From the NCBI GenBank assembly GCA_028682895.1, contig JAJRAK010000001.1, positions 62,001 through 126,000 on the forward strand: a stretch of DNA of 64,000 bases. The letters run 5' to 3'. How positions within the stretch are numbered: the stretch's first letter is position 1; every line of letters begins with the position of its first letter. Of the stretch, positions 1-10,977 are shown in pieces. This DNA comes from Methanomassiliicoccales archaeon (lineage in GTDB: Archaea > Thermoplasmatota > Thermoplasmata > Methanomassiliicoccales > UBA472). The notes under the pieces are model-generated. The model was not told the origin of the DNA. It saw nothing but the letters and a program-made list of their open reading frames with translations, and did not search any database. A program made the translations under genes and the position numbers.

Positions 1-2
1 CC

Positions 3-566
3 GACACCACGATCACTGACTATGTCAACCTGGACGCTAACGTTACCGCGTCCTACTCTGTATCCATGACCTATTCCGATGGAGAGGACACCGACGGCAC
101 CAGCTACGTTTACAACCTCGAGATCTCCAACGATGGTAATGCCGACGACACCTACACCGTGACCATCGGCAACCTGGAAGAGCTCGAGGCTCTGGGCTGG
201 GAGGTCAAACTGGTCAATGATGATGGGGACCTGGTGGACAGCCTGAGCATCGATGTTGAGGCGGCCGATTCCGGTGAGTTCCAAATATCATTGGTATCTC
301 TCAGGGACAACCCCGACACCACCATCAGCGTGCTGCTGGTGGCCGAGTCCGAAGGGGACGAGTACGTCGTTGCCACCATGGAGATGGAGCCTGAGTTCGC
401 CGGCATAAGCGTGGACGACGGGCTGTCGATCACCGGCGATGATATAGCGAACAGCTCACCAGAGATCGATGATTATACCATCGTTCTGATGTGTGTGATG
501 TTGACCTTCGTGGCCGTGCTTCTAGCCGTCACGATCAAGAAGGGGGTGTTCTCACGAAGAAAGTGA
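3..566 (+). CDS. C-terminal part of a surface/secreted protein with TM anchor and basic tail (5' truncated by window)
   Basis: Frame open to window start (DTTITDYVNLDANVTASYSVSMTYSD...); Asp/Thr-rich CARDB/NEW3-like repeats; C-terminal TM DDYTIVLMCVMLTFVAVLLAVTIKKGVFSRRK. Confidence 0.7.
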   Translation, partial: DTTITDYVNLDANVTASYSVSMTYSDGEDTDGTSYVYNLEISNDGNADDTYTVTIGNLEELEALGWEVKLVNDDGDLVDSLSIDVEAADSGEFQISLVSLRDNPDTTISVLLVAESEGDEYVVATMEMEPEFAGISVDDGLSITGDDIANSSPEIDDYTIVLMCVMLTFVAVLLAVTIKKGVFSRRK

Positions 567-1333
567 TAATACTGTTGCTGACGACATTCCTACTGCTCGG
601 TGCCTTGCCACTGGTACAGGCCGATGACTACAATCCGCTGTACGCTAACCTTGATGGTGACATGCTGGTCTCCACCGAAGGGACTGTGATGTACACGCTA
701 ACCATGGTCGGAGGGCCGGCCGAGGACAGCGATGGTAATTATACCTATGAGGCCGAACTAAGCGGTGATGACGTGTCCGACGCAGAAATAGACGATTCGA
801 GCGGTGAATCGGCCGATTCAGGAATATTCACCTTCAACGTCACTGCGCCATCTGTGGCCCAGACCTTCTACATAGTTGTCAACTGCACCTCGTACAACGA
901 TGATGTGACGCTCTACTCGAACATAACCTTCAAGGTGATTGCTGTGGAGCCAGTTGTGATAACTGCGACGATAACCAATAACGGTGAGGTCTCCGCGACC
1001 GGGATCCCTCTGGTCCTGCAGCTCTATGAGGACGATGAATGGGTCACTCTCTACAATACCACCATAGACCTCGATGCCGAAGGTTCGTATAACTTCTCGT
1101 ATAACTGGACCGTAGAAAACCTTGAATCCGGGGAGTACCGGTTCAGGTTGATACTCGACGAGAACAATACTGTGGTCACCTTCGAGGGCGGTGGAAGCGT
1201 CTACGAGAAGACCGTATACTACGACGTCTCGGGATATGATTGGATGAACACCTTGTTCTGGGTGCTGATCATTGCCTTGGCCATTGTGACGTTCTTCGTC
1301 TGGATACGCCCGGACAAGAAGAGGAAAAAGTAG
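563..1333 (+). CDS. Secreted/TM-anchored surface protein with CARDB-like domain
   Basis: ORF 491..1333; hydrophobic signal IILLLTTFLLLGALPLVQA; ITNNGEVSATGIPLVLQLYEDDE resembles CARDB; C-terminal TM + RPDKKRKK. Start uncertain; GTG at 563 overlaps the upstream TGA (GTGA). Confidence 0.65.
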   Translation: MIILLLTTFLLLGALPLVQADDYNPLYANLDGDMLVSTEGTVMYTLTMVGGPAEDSDGNYTYEAELSGDDVSDAEIDDSSGESADSGIFTFNVTAPSVAQTFYIVVNCTSYNDDVTLYSNITFKVIAVEPVVITATITNNGEVSATGIPLVLQLYEDDEWVTLYNTTIDLDAEGSYNFSYNWTVENLESGEYRFRLILDENNTVVTFEGGGSVYEKTVYYDVSGYDWMNTLFWVLIIALAIVTFFVWIRPDKKRKK

Positions 1334-1377
1334 TCAAAACCTTAAAGCGGCCCGATGGCCGCCATAAAAATATTTTT

Positions 1378-1995
1378 TTACAGTTTTTTCTCCAGCTCTG
1401 ACATGCGGGCGCTAAGCCTCTCTCCGGAGACGGCCACGGCCACGTCCCCCCTGGTCTTTTCCAGGACGGACCGGGCGATGTCCTGCTTCCTTCTGATGGA
1501 GATTATCGCATCAGGGTAGTCGAAGCGCATGATGACCAGGAACATCTCCTCCATCGTGTCCAGGTGCCGTTCCGCGGTAGCGGTGTCGCCCCGGCGCAAG
1601 GCCTCCAACGAGAACCGCCTGAGCTCACCGATGGTGTCGGCCATGCCCATGAGGTATGCTGTCCCCGGCATGCCCAGCTGGTCCGGCGTCGGCAGTTCAT
1701 GTCCTTTCACGATAGCGGTCAATATGGCCGCCTCGGCCACTTCCTGCAGGGCGTCCTGCACGATGCCCGAATGCCAGATGTCGACATGCTCCGAGAGCAC
1801 GCTCTTCAGCTTGTGGGACTCATCGATGGCCTCCATCAGCATCGCTTCGCCGTCCTGACCTTTATGCATGCCGTGGACCACGCTGCTGGACATGCGTATG
1901 AGCGCCCTGGAGGACTTGATGGCGATCTCGCGCACCTCGTCCTTCTCATCTAAGGAGCCCTGTATCCTCTGGGCGATAAGCTCCAGGTTGTGCAT
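1378..1995 (-). CDS. Translin family protein
   Basis: 205 aa helical ORF with translin-like C-terminal motif FLVIMRFDYPDAIISIRRKQDIAR. Confidence 0.7.
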   Translation of the reverse strand: MHNLELIAQRIQGSLDEKDEVREIAIKSSRALIRMSSSVVHGMHKGQDGEAMLMEAIDESHKLKSVLSEHVDIWHSGIVQDALQEVAEAAILTAIVKGHELPTPDQLGMPGTAYLMGMADTIGELRRFSLEALRRGDTATAERHLDTMEEMFLVIMRFDYPDAIISIRRKQDIARSVLEKTRGDVAVAVSGERLSARMSELEKKL

Positions 1996-2030
1996 ATCAG
2001 GGGATTGGACGGAGGGTATGAAAAGATTGC

Positions 2031-3353
2031 CTAGCCCCGGACCTGGCGCATGTGCTCTACACGTCTCCTCACCAGTGCATCCTTTCCTATGTCATGGCGT
2101 ACGAAGACCTCGCCATGGATGTGCTTCAATCCCTCTTCGCACACCGCCTCGGCGTCTTCGATGCTGTCGGCCATGCCCACCACGCCCAGGGAGCGCGAGG
2201 AGGTGGTGTACACCACCCCGTCCCGCTCGTCAACGGACGCATAATAGAGCCTGGCCCCGGCGTTAGAGATGGCCTTCTCGTCCACCTTGACCGGCCGTCC
2301 CGACCTGGATTCCGTTCCATATCCCGCGGGCACAACGTACTTGCAGACGGTGGCCTTCGGCAGGAACGGTACGGCCTTTCCAAGTTTTCCGTCCGCCACT
2401 CCCTGGCACACTTCCAGGAAGCCGTTCTCCAGCAGCGTCAATACGTTCATCGCCTCCGGGTCCCCGAAGCGGGCGTTGAACTCGATGACCTTCGGTCCGT
2501 CCCTGGTCAGCATGAACTGTCCATAGAGCACGCCCCGGTACGGAGCACCCTCGTCCCTCATCGCCCCGATGGTCCGGCGCATGATCTCCTCGGCCTCCTG
2601 GCGTTCGTCCTCGGTGACGAACGGCAGAAGATGGTCCGCGTCGGTGTATGACCCCATTCCCCCGGTGTTCGGACCGACATCGCCGTCATAGGCGCGCTTA
2701 TGGTCCTGGACCAGCGGCATCCCTCGGACGTCCTTACCATCGCAGAAGGCCTGCAGGGTGAACTCCTCCCCGATCAGACGCTCCTCGAGCACCACGCCCG
2801 CGCCGCCGATTCGCTTGTCCAGTATCTCCTTGACATAGTCCATGACCTCTCCCTTGCCGGAGAGGTGCTCCCCTTCCACCTTGACCCCCTTTCCGCCGGT
2901 GAGGCCTTCTGGCTTTACCACCAGCTCCCCGGGGAAATCGTCGACGAAGAGCCGGGCGGACTCCAGGTCCTGGAAGGTGCCGAAGGCCACGTTCCCCGGG
3001 ACGCTATGCTTCTTCAGCAGGCGGCGGGTGAACCTCTTGGACGTCTCCAGGCGTGCTGCGGCCTTGGTCGGTCCGACGCAGCCGATGCCTTGTCGTATCA
3101 GTTCATCGGCCAGACCGGCCTCCAGCGGCGCCTCCGGTCCGATGACCGCAAGCTCGACGCCGCTCGCAAGGGCGAACTCGGTCACCTTGGCCACGTCGGT
3201 CTCGTGCACTAGCGCGTACCTCTGTGCCGAGCGGGCGATGCCCGGGTTCAAGTTCTTCATGGCAGAATAGACGAGGGCGCCATCCCTGGACAGCGCCTCG
3301 ACGATGGCGTGCTCCCGGCCACCGCCGCCCACAACCAGCACCTTGGTCTTCAT
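2031..3353 (-). CDS. purD: Phosphoribosylamine--glycine ligase
   Basis: VLVVGGGGREHAIVEAL, GPEAPLEAGLADEL, VVKPEGLTGGKGV, EFNARFGDPEAMNVL. Confidence 0.95.
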   Translation of the reverse strand: MKTKVLVVGGGGREHAIVEALSRDGALVYSAMKNLNPGIARSAQRYALVHETDVAKVTEFALASGVELAVIGPEAPLEAGLADELIRQGIGCVGPTKAAARLETSKRFTRRLLKKHSVPGNVAFGTFQDLESARLFVDDFPGELVVKPEGLTGGKGVKVEGEHLSGKGEVMDYVKEILDKRIGGAGVVLEERLIGEEFTLQAFCDGKDVRGMPLVQDHKRAYDGDVGPNTGGMGSYTDADHLLPFVTEDERQEAEEIMRRTIGAMRDEGAPYRGVLYGQFMLTRDGPKVIEFNARFGDPEAMNVLTLLENGFLEVCQGVADGKLGKAVPFLPKATVCKYVVPAGYGTESRSGRPVKVDEKAISNAGARLYYASVDERDGVVYTTSSRSLGVVGMADSIEDAEAVCEEGLKHIHGEVFVRHDIGKDALVRRRVEHMRQVRG

Positions 3354-3396
3354 GCACCCCGTGGATTGACGGGGACTTAAATAAACAAATTGGAGC

Positions 3397-4047
3397 TCAA
3401 TCGAGAAGCCGCCCGACCAGCTCCCTTATGCCATCCCCGGTGCGGACGCTCGTGGGCATGAGGTCCTTTCCTCCGGTCAGCTTACGGTAGTCGTCCTTTA
3501 CCCTTTCCACGTCCACCCCCATATATTCGGCCAGGTCCATCTTATTGAACACGGCGATGTCGGCGTCCTGGAATATCATGGGATGCTTGCGCACCATGTC
3601 ATCGCCCTCGGTGACGGATATGACGACCAGGCGTGAATCTGTCCCCAACGGAAAGTCCGCGGGGCAGACGAGGTTTCCCACGTTCTCTACGAAAAGGAAG
3701 TCAAGGTCCAATAGGTCGATCGAGTCTAACGCCTTGTCCACCAGGTTCGCGTCCAAGTGACATTCCTTACCGGTGTTAAGATTGAATGCCTTGACGCCCG
3801 CTTCCTGGAACCGGTCGTAATCGTCCTGCCCGGTGACATCCCCGGCGATGACCCCGACCCTCAACCCCCTCTCCATGATGATCTTGGACAGCTTGATGAT
3901 CAGCGCGGTCTTCCCGGCCCCGGTGGTCCCCATGACGTCCACGGACCTGACCCCGGCACCTCTCAAGGTATACCGGTTGTGATCTGCCAGGTGGCGGTTC
4001 TCAGCGAGGACGTCCGTCTCCATGCTAATGTGGGTTGTCTTGTGCAC
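3397..4047 (-). CDS. hypB: Hydrogenase nickel incorporation GTPase HypB
   Basis: GTTGAGKTALI P-loop, GDVTGQDDYDRF, ENVGNLVCPADFPLG, FNKMDL. Confidence 0.92.
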   Translation of the reverse strand: MHKTTHISMETDVLAENRHLADHNRYTLRGAGVRSVDVMGTTGAGKTALIIKLSKIIMERGLRVGVIAGDVTGQDDYDRFQEAGVKAFNLNTGKECHLDANLVDKALDSIDLLDLDFLFVENVGNLVCPADFPLGTDSRLVVISVTEGDDMVRKHPMIFQDADIAVFNKMDLAEYMGVDVERVKDDYRKLTGGKDLMPTSVRTGDGIRELVGRLLD

Positions 4048-4267
4048 AAGGCCGCATTTTCATCGGTTTTTAATAACTTTGCCTTCTTTCCTCCGATAAA
4101 TAATATTGAAAAGCGACGATAGGCCATCCAGATATCAGGGTATTAGCCGTTAAAAAACCATTCAGCATTGCCATTATATCGAATAACTTTTAAGTAATGT
4201 CACGTAAATATGTACCCCCGACCAGCGATGGTTCCGATAATAAAGGCGGGACCAATGGGGGATTTCT

Positions 4268-7200
4268 ATGGATAATCCAAGTAGTTTGCAAAGCATTAAT
4301 CTGAAAGCCGGTTTGGCTAAGAGGGCCGTCCTATACCTGGGGGTATTGGCGTTCGCCCTCGTTTTGCTCCTGTTTTTGGGAGCGGGACAGGCCAGCGCCG
4401 GTTATGTGCCGGTTTCCGGTGATATCACGTCAAGTGACACCTGGGAATCGGGAAACGTGTATAATGTGACTGGACCGGTAACGATTACCGATGGCACGAC
4501 CCTGACGATCGAGAACAACGTCACCGTGAACTTCATGGGCACCAACGCAAGCCTCACGGTCGACGGGACTCTGATCGTTCAGGGAACTGAGGACCTGCCT
4601 GTTGTATTTGACTCCAACGGGTCCTACTTCTGGGGCAACGTGACCTTCAACGAGGGTTCCGTCGGCAACCTGGCAAACCTGAACATAATAAATGCCACCA
4701 TCGGTATCAACATGGTCGACACGAGCGATGTGGTGACCGACAACGTCACCATCACCGACGCTGCGACGACCGGTATGATGATCACCTTGAACGAGGGCGA
4801 TTGGGAGATCGCGCTGAGCGACCTGAACATCGTCAACGCTTCCTACGGCATATACGTCCAGACCTTCAATGGAAGCCTTGTCTTGGATATGAGCGATGTC
4901 GAGATCACCAATGCTCTGTGCGGACTGTATGTCGAGGTTGGCACGCTGAACGTGAGCGACCTCAGGACACTTGACCTGAGCATTGACAACTGCGTGTTCA
5001 ACGGCGGCTACATCGGTGTGTTCGCCGAGGCGCCCTACTACGGCAACGCGGCAGTGACGAACTCGCAGTTCCTCGGTCAGATGATGGTGTCTTACATCTT
5101 CGATTCCCTCGAGGGCGAGGTCAACGTTGACATAACCGACAGCACCTTCGACGGAAGCAGCAATGATGTTATCACCGCCTACTTGGAAGAACAGATAGAG
5201 TCCGACTATGAACTGATTGGGCGCGAGAGCGATAGGTGGAATGACATCGCCTCCGATGACAACTACCTGTACGTCGAGCTTCCGTTCGACTTCACCTACG
5301 ACTCTGCGACCTATGATCACGTCTACATGTACAACGACGGTTACCTGTACTTCGCCTCTGGCGAGTACATCTATCCGGTCGGTACCAGCGAGCTGTTTTA
5401 CAACGGGATGTACTTCTATGGCTACTCGATAGCTGAGGACAACTCGTCCGTGATCTTCAACTGGGCAGCTACTGTAGACATCGACAACGAAGCGAGCTGC
5501 GCCTTTGAGGTGGAGCTGTTCCCGGATGGTACCGTGCAGATACACCTGGCCGATATGGAGTGCTTCAACGCGTCCAGCACCTTCTGGGGAATAACCACCA
5601 GCAGTGGACCTGGTTATGATTATAACCTCTACAGCCTGTATGGCGACTACGCCTGGAACATGGACTGGACCAGCTGGGAGTTCACCCCGTACGCCATGTC
5701 CTCCTCGATAGCCATGATGATCCTCGCCGATAACGGCAGCATGGACCTGGCCATCGACAACGTCACCGTGGCCAACATGTACGGTGGCGCGCTGCTCGCC
5801 TACGAAGGCAACGGCAGCATGGACCTGGCGATAACTAACAGCACCTTCGAGATATTGTATGGCATGTTCGGCGGCTCCATCATCACTGCATATGGCGTCA
5901 ACGGATCGATGGATGTTGTCATGACCGACAACACCTTCGAGAACGTTTGGAGCGTAGCGGCCTACATCAGAGGTTACGGTCTCAATGGAGGCACGTACAA
6001 CTTCGATGTGTCCGACAACATGTTCACGAAGGTCGCTCTGGGCATCATGACCAGCGTCGAGGTCGAGGCATACAATGACACCGCTGACCAGACGGTCAAC
6101 GTAGTCGCTAACTTCGACAACAACGTCATGACCGACTCCTTCGGGCTTACCAGCTTCGTCCACGTGGGCGACATGTACAACAATGACGAGGGCTTCGGCA
6201 ATGTGAACTGGACCGTCAACGCCGAGCAGACGTTCACCAACAACGTCATGACCCAGGAGAGGTACGACGGCGGATGGTGCTTCGGCGGTTCCTTCAGCAT
6301 CCCGGCCGTCATCGACGCCACCCTGGTCGTCAAGAACCAGGAGTTCGATGACAACACCGAGCTCACCGTGAACCACGATGTGACCATAACCGGCAACGAG
6401 ATCGAAAGCCCCGTGTGGACCTACGATGTCATCGCAGCCGATACCACCGTGGAGAACACCCGCGGCGACCTGACCGTCACCAACACCTATGACGTGTCCG
6501 GCAACGAGATCGCCATGCTGGCCTACTACGGTATCGACTTCGATATCTATTCCAGCTGGGACAACGGTACCGCCGTGATCGGCAACGACATCGTCGTTGA
6601 TGACAACACCATCGAAAACCTCTATGACAACTATGACGACCAGAGCACAGGTATCTATGTCGGGCTCGATGTCGGTGGATTCACCGGAAACTACGCCGGT
6701 CTGCCCTCCGATATGACCCTTGTCGATGTGATATCTGTCAGCGACAACAACATCAACGGCACACCTTCGGGAATATACGCCTATGATAACATGTGGCAGT
6801 TCAATACCGAGGGTGCGTACGCGGCCGATGTGACCATGGACATCGATGACAATGTCATCAACAACACCGTCTGGGGCATATACGCCTATGTCGGGGCTGA
6901 TGTCTGGTTCGGCAACAACTACTGGCCCTACTGGGACCACAACGCCACTGGGACATTCAACCTTGAAGTGTCCGCGAGCATCGACAACAACACCATTATC
7001 GTGATAAACGGCTTCAACCCAAGCAGCACCCACGACGGTGCCATCTACTGGTACCTGGATGCATGCGCCCTCGTTGACAGCAACATCCTGTTCTCCATGG
7101 CCATGATGACCGTGGAGAGCGACTGGTCCGTCAGCGAGAACAACATAACCATGATCGACAGCCAGTTCAGCGCCATATGCGCCTCTGAATCGTTCACCGC

Positions 7201-10200
7201 TAGGAAGACCTCAACGATGACCGTCAGCAGCGATGTGACCGTTGACGACAACACCGTGAACACCACCACGGTGTTCAACGACTATGATCAGGTGCCTAGT
7301 TGGGTCTTCGACCTTTTAACCAATGTTAGCCTGGAAGGGGAGATCGAGACCGATGACCCTGTCTTGGCATACACCGGTGACTGGTCGATCAGCGGGAACA
7401 CCATAGTCGGTGACTTCGAGACCGGTATCATCCTGAACCAGGACATCGACTGCGATGCTGATATGGGTGTCCTGACCGAGGACATAACCGTTGATGTCTC
7501 CGAGAACACTGTCGGGATCGCTATCGAAGGCGGTATCATCCTCGACAACGACTACGACGTGAACGATGGGTTCAGCGACCTGTCGGTCGACATAGAGCTG
7601 ATGAACAACACGATCGAACTGATCAGCTACGACCCGACCACTCTGTCCCCGCTCAAGAGGGACGCGGTCGGTATGTCCGTCGGTGAGATGATGGACAAGT
7701 CCACCTCCGAGGAAGGTATGAACATGACCGCCAGCATCCTCATCTCCGGTAACAATATCACCGGAGGCGATTCTGCGATGGAAGTGTCCACCTTCGACGG
7801 CCCGATCACCGCGGAGTACAACGTCACGATGGTCATGATCATCGAGGACAATGTGATCAGCGGCACCGACTACGGTATCCGCGCCACGGGTGCGAACATC
7901 ACTATAACCGGCAACGTCATCGACGCCTATACCGCCGGTATATACTGGGTGTCCGTCTATGGTGAGGTATCTGGCAACACCATCTCCGCCTTCACCGGTA
8001 TCGAACTGTTCCAGGTCGGAGAGGTGCTCGTCCAGAACAACGACGTCACCTACATGGACGCCGGTGTCGTGGTCGACAATGAAATGGGATACTCGGGCGA
8101 AGTGCAGGTACTGTACAACACATTGACCTGGGCGGACCTCGACGACGAGACCCTGCAGGGCTACATGGCTGGCGTGTTCATCGCCTACGCTGAGAACGTC
8201 ACCGTGATGGGCAACACCATCACCGACGCCTTCGGCGGCGTGTTCCTGGCGGCCGTCACCAACGTGACCGTACAGAACAACACCATTTCGTACACCAACT
8301 ACGGTATCTACCTGACTGCCTTGACCCCCGGCGGCATCCTGCTGATATCGAACAACACCATCGATGAGGTGGACTTCGAAGGCATGATGACGACCGGACG
8401 CGCCATATGGCTGAGCTGGTTCGGAAACGCCACCATCGAGAACAACGTCATCACCGATGCCGGATACGGTATCTATGTGACCTGGTTCAATTACGACCTG
8501 CTGGTCCAGAACAACGATATGACCTACACCATCTACGGTGTGTACGTCCAGTACATAATCACCGGGGCCAACATCGACATACTGGGCAATGACCTCGCCG
8601 AGGTCGACCTGGTCGGAATGCCTCCGATGAGCGGCACTGCTGTCTACGTCTACGGTCAGGCCAACAACGTGACCGTGGCCGACAACACAGTAGCTGACGC
8701 CTCCTACGGTGTATACCTCGGTGGCGTGCTGACCAACGTCACGGTCCAGAACAATGAGATCGAATATGTCTGGAGCGGAATAGGCATCGAAGGCGACTAC
8801 GACTTCTTCCCCGGCATGTTCGAGGGCAGCGTTCAGATACTGAACAACGACCTGACCGAGTTCGATGAGAACACCGGTCAGGGCGATGGTTGGGCCATAT
8901 GGGTTGAAGACCGTGCCAACGTGCTCATTGATGGTAACGTCATGGAGAACGCTGACTACGGCGTATACGTCGAAGAGATCAACAACCTGACCATCAGCGA
9001 CAACGAGATCGCAAGCAGCGGTTGGGGCTACGGTATCTGGCTGTACGAGGACGTCTTCAGTGCCTCGATCGAGTCCAATGTCATCAGCGGCGCCGAGTAC
9101 GGTATCTATGCTGATTACTGTTACGATGTGGTCATTGGCAACAACACCATATCTGACAGCTACGAGTACGGCATATACCTCGACTACAACATGGACACCA
9201 TCCTGTGGAACAACGAGTTCACTGGCAGCAACTCCTACGACGTGTACGGCTATGATGGTGGAAGCACCATCTTCTGGTACATCGACGACACCGTCACCCT
9301 ACGGGGCGGCGTGTATCTCTACCACGCTGTGGTGACCGTCCTTGAGGGCGGGGCCTTGTCCTTCGAGTTCTGCTCGAACCAGATAATAGGCACCGTGAAC
9401 GTCGAGGAAGGCGCACTGCTTCACATGAACGACGCCTCTCTGTACAACTACAATGACGGGCGGAGCATGCTGAACGTATATGGTACCCTGATCGCGCACC
9501 TGAGCGGGTTCTATTACTACTCGATATACCTGGGCCCGACCGCCGACGCAGAGCTTAGAAGCAGCTACATGTACGCCAACGACGTCGCCATCACTATCGA
9601 TGGCTGCGACGCTGTTGTGTCTGACTGCTACATCTATAACTCCGAAATCGGTATACTGGTCCAGGGCGAGGGAGCTGTCGCGACCATAGTCAGCACCTAC
9701 ATAGAGGACTGCTGGATGGGTATCCAGGTCGTCGACGCCGATATGTGCGGCATCTATGACAACATAATTTACGACAACAGCATCGGTGTACTGGCCGAGA
9801 ACGCCACTGGCAGCGTGCACGACAACATCCTTGTCGATAACGGTATCAACGTGTACCTCATCGACAGCGACGTCAGCGTCGTGAACAATGACATAGGCTT
9901 CACCGACCAGTTCGAAGAGATGGCTGCCAGGCAGTTGGAGCTCTATGAGCGCATATGGTTCATGATCAACGATCTGAACAACACCAAGAACGAGAACCTC
10001 GACGAAGATGTTCTCGATGAAATGATGTATATGCTCGAGGACCTGAGCGACTACTGGTACGATGGCATGTACGAGGACGGCGTCTATCTGGCCACTGAGG
10101 ACGCAGGCATATGGACCGAGGGGTCAACCGTGACCACCTCCGGTAACACCTACGGCCTGCTGAAGTGGGCGGTGTACGCCGTTGACAGTACCGTCAACTT

Positions 10201-10882
10201 CGCCGACGATGTTACCACCAGCGAGGTGCAGATACCGCTCATAGAGAGCAATGTGACGTACTACGCCACCATGTACATCTACGTGTACAATGGCATATAC
10301 GCCGCTAACTCCACCGTGAACGTGTCTGGTAGCACCATCGAGGTCGTCAACAACGCCTTGGAATTGGAGAACTCATCGGCCATAATCGAAGACGCTGAGC
10401 TGATGGGCGGAAACCTCGACTATCTCTTGTTCGATGATAGCGTTGCCTACAACGTAGCCAGCAACTTCACCGGCAAGCTGATCGAGGACACCTCCATACT
10501 CTATGTGGCCACCTATCTGACCATACACGCTGAGGACGAGGGAGACCCGGCCGCCAATGTGACCATCGTCATAACCAACGGCAAGGGCGAGACCGTCTTC
10601 AATGGTGTGACCGACGCTAACGGTGAGGTCGTAGCACTGCTCGGACAGTACGCCTACACCTCTAGCGGCAAGGACGACCTGATGAACGACTACCACATAA
10701 ACGCCACCTTCCCCTCCGGAGACGACGATCAGCAGGACATCACTCTCGATGAGAGCTACATGGACGCTACCGTCACCGGCGCTGGTGAGACGGATATGGG
10801 TACCGTACTGGCGGTCGTCGGTGCGCTGGTCATAATCTTGCTCGTCGTGGCCGCAATAGTGGTCATGAGGCGCAGGAAGTAA
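4268..10882 (+). CDS. Giant (2204 aa) surface protein: signal sequence, right-handed beta-helix (NosD-like) repeats, embedded beta-sandwich-like domain, Cna-B/transthyretin-like domain, C-terminal TM + RRRK
   Basis: Recurrent NNTI.../GIYV.../NVTVQNN units; N-terminal hydrophobic segment; C-terminus VLAVVGALVIILLVVAAIVVMRRRK. Confidence 0.9.
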   Translation: MDNPSSLQSINLKAGLAKRAVLYLGVLAFALVLLLFLGAGQASAGYVPVSGDITSSDTWESGNVYNVTGPVTITDGTTLTIENNVTVNFMGTNASLTVDGTLIVQGTEDLPVVFDSNGSYFWGNVTFNEGSVGNLANLNIINATIGINMVDTSDVVTDNVTITDAATTGMMITLNEGDWEIALSDLNIVNASYGIYVQTFNGSLVLDMSDVEITNALCGLYVEVGTLNVSDLRTLDLSIDNCVFNGGYIGVFAEAPYYGNAAVTNSQFLGQMMVSYIFDSLEGEVNVDITDSTFDGSSNDVITAYLEEQIESDYELIGRESDRWNDIASDDNYLYVELPFDFTYDSATYDHVYMYNDGYLYFASGEYIYPVGTSELFYNGMYFYGYSIAEDNSSVIFNWAATVDIDNEASCAFEVELFPDGTVQIHLADMECFNASSTFWGITTSSGPGYDYNLYSLYGDYAWNMDWTSWEFTPYAMSSSIAMMILADNGSMDLAIDNVTVANMYGGALLAYEGNGSMDLAITNSTFEILYGMFGGSIITAYGVNGSMDVVMTDNTFENVWSVAAYIRGYGLNGGTYNFDVSDNMFTKVALGIMTSVEVEAYNDTADQTVNVVANFDNNVMTDSFGLTSFVHVGDMYNNDEGFGNVNWTVNAEQTFTNNVMTQERYDGGWCFGGSFSIPAVIDATLVVKNQEFDDNTELTVNHDVTITGNEIESPVWTYDVIAADTTVENTRGDLTVTNTYDVSGNEIAMLAYYGIDFDIYSSWDNGTAVIGNDIVVDDNTIENLYDNYDDQSTGIYVGLDVGGFTGNYAGLPSDMTLVDVISVSDNNINGTPSGIYAYDNMWQFNTEGAYAADVTMDIDDNVINNTVWGIYAYVGADVWFGNNYWPYWDHNATGTFNLEVSASIDNNTIIVINGFNPSSTHDGAIYWYLDACALVDSNILFSMAMMTVESDWSVSENNITMIDSQFSAICASESFTARKTSTMTVSSDVTVDDNTVNTTTVFNDYDQVPSWVFDLLTNVSLEGEIETDDPVLAYTGDWSISGNTIVGDFETGIILNQDIDCDADMGVLTEDITVDVSENTVGIAIEGGIILDNDYDVNDGFSDLSVDIELMNNTIELISYDPTTLSPLKRDAVGMSVGEMMDKSTSEEGMNMTASILISGNNITGGDSAMEVSTFDGPITAEYNVTMVMIIEDNVISGTDYGIRATGANITITGNVIDAYTAGIYWVSVYGEVSGNTISAFTGIELFQVGEVLVQNNDVTYMDAGVVVDNEMGYSGEVQVLYNTLTWADLDDETLQGYMAGVFIAYAENVTVMGNTITDAFGGVFLAAVTNVTVQNNTISYTNYGIYLTALTPGGILLISNNTIDEVDFEGMMTTGRAIWLSWFGNATIENNVITDAGYGIYVTWFNYDLLVQNNDMTYTIYGVYVQYIITGANIDILGNDLAEVDLVGMPPMSGTAVYVYGQANNVTVADNTVADASYGVYLGGVLTNVTVQNNEIEYVWSGIGIEGDYDFFPGMFEGSVQILNNDLTEFDENTGQGDGWAIWVEDRANVLIDGNVMENADYGVYVEEINNLTISDNEIASSGWGYGIWLYEDVFSASIESNVISGAEYGIYADYCYDVVIGNNTISDSYEYGIYLDYNMDTILWNNEFTGSNSYDVYGYDGGSTIFWYIDDTVTLRGGVYLYHAVVTVLEGGALSFEFCSNQIIGTVNVEEGALLHMNDASLYNYNDGRSMLNVYGTLIAHLSGFYYYSIYLGPTADAELRSSYMYANDVAITIDGCDAVVSDCYIYNSEIGILVQGEGAVATIVSTYIEDCWMGIQVVDADMCGIYDNIIYDNSIGVLAENATGSVHDNILVDNGINVYLIDSDVSVVNNDIGFTDQFEEMAARQLELYERIWFMINDLNNTKNENLDEDVLDEMMYMLEDLSDYWYDGMYEDGVYLATEDAGIWTEGSTVTTSGNTYGLLKWAVYAVDSTVNFADDVTTSEVQIPLIESNVTYYATMYIYVYNGIYAANSTVNVSGSTIEVVNNALELENSSAIIEDAELMGGNLDYLLFDDSVAYNVASNFTGKLIEDTSILYVATYLTIHAEDEGDPAANVTIVITNGKGETVFNGVTDANGEVVALLGQYAYTSSGKDDLMNDYHINATFPSGDDDQQDITLDESYMDATVTGAGETDMGTVLAVVGALVIILLVVAAIVVMRRRK

Positions 10883-10904
10883 GGCCTGGTCAAACCTCTT
10901 TATC

Positions 10905-10934
10905 GTAAACCTTTTCCTCATTTTTCATTTTTTA
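10905..10934 (+). terminator. Possible T-rich archaeal terminator after the giant surface protein gene
   Basis: T-rich tract aaaccttttcctcatttttcatttttt just after the stop codon. Confidence 0.4.
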
Positions 10935-10977
10935 AGATAATTTGTTAAACAGGGAGCACCATCTCCAGCCGGATGCA

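Noticed and set aside
4430-7033. 867-aa minus-strand ORF antisense to the giant surface gene
   Set aside because: Low-complexity V/D/H/G composition is the mirror of the Asn/Asp/Thr-rich sense strand; no domain signal
4268-10882. CRISPR-like periodic repeats in the giant gene
   Set aside because: Periodicity is at the protein level (beta-helix rungs) within one ORF; nucleotide repeats are imperfect and have no spacer structure
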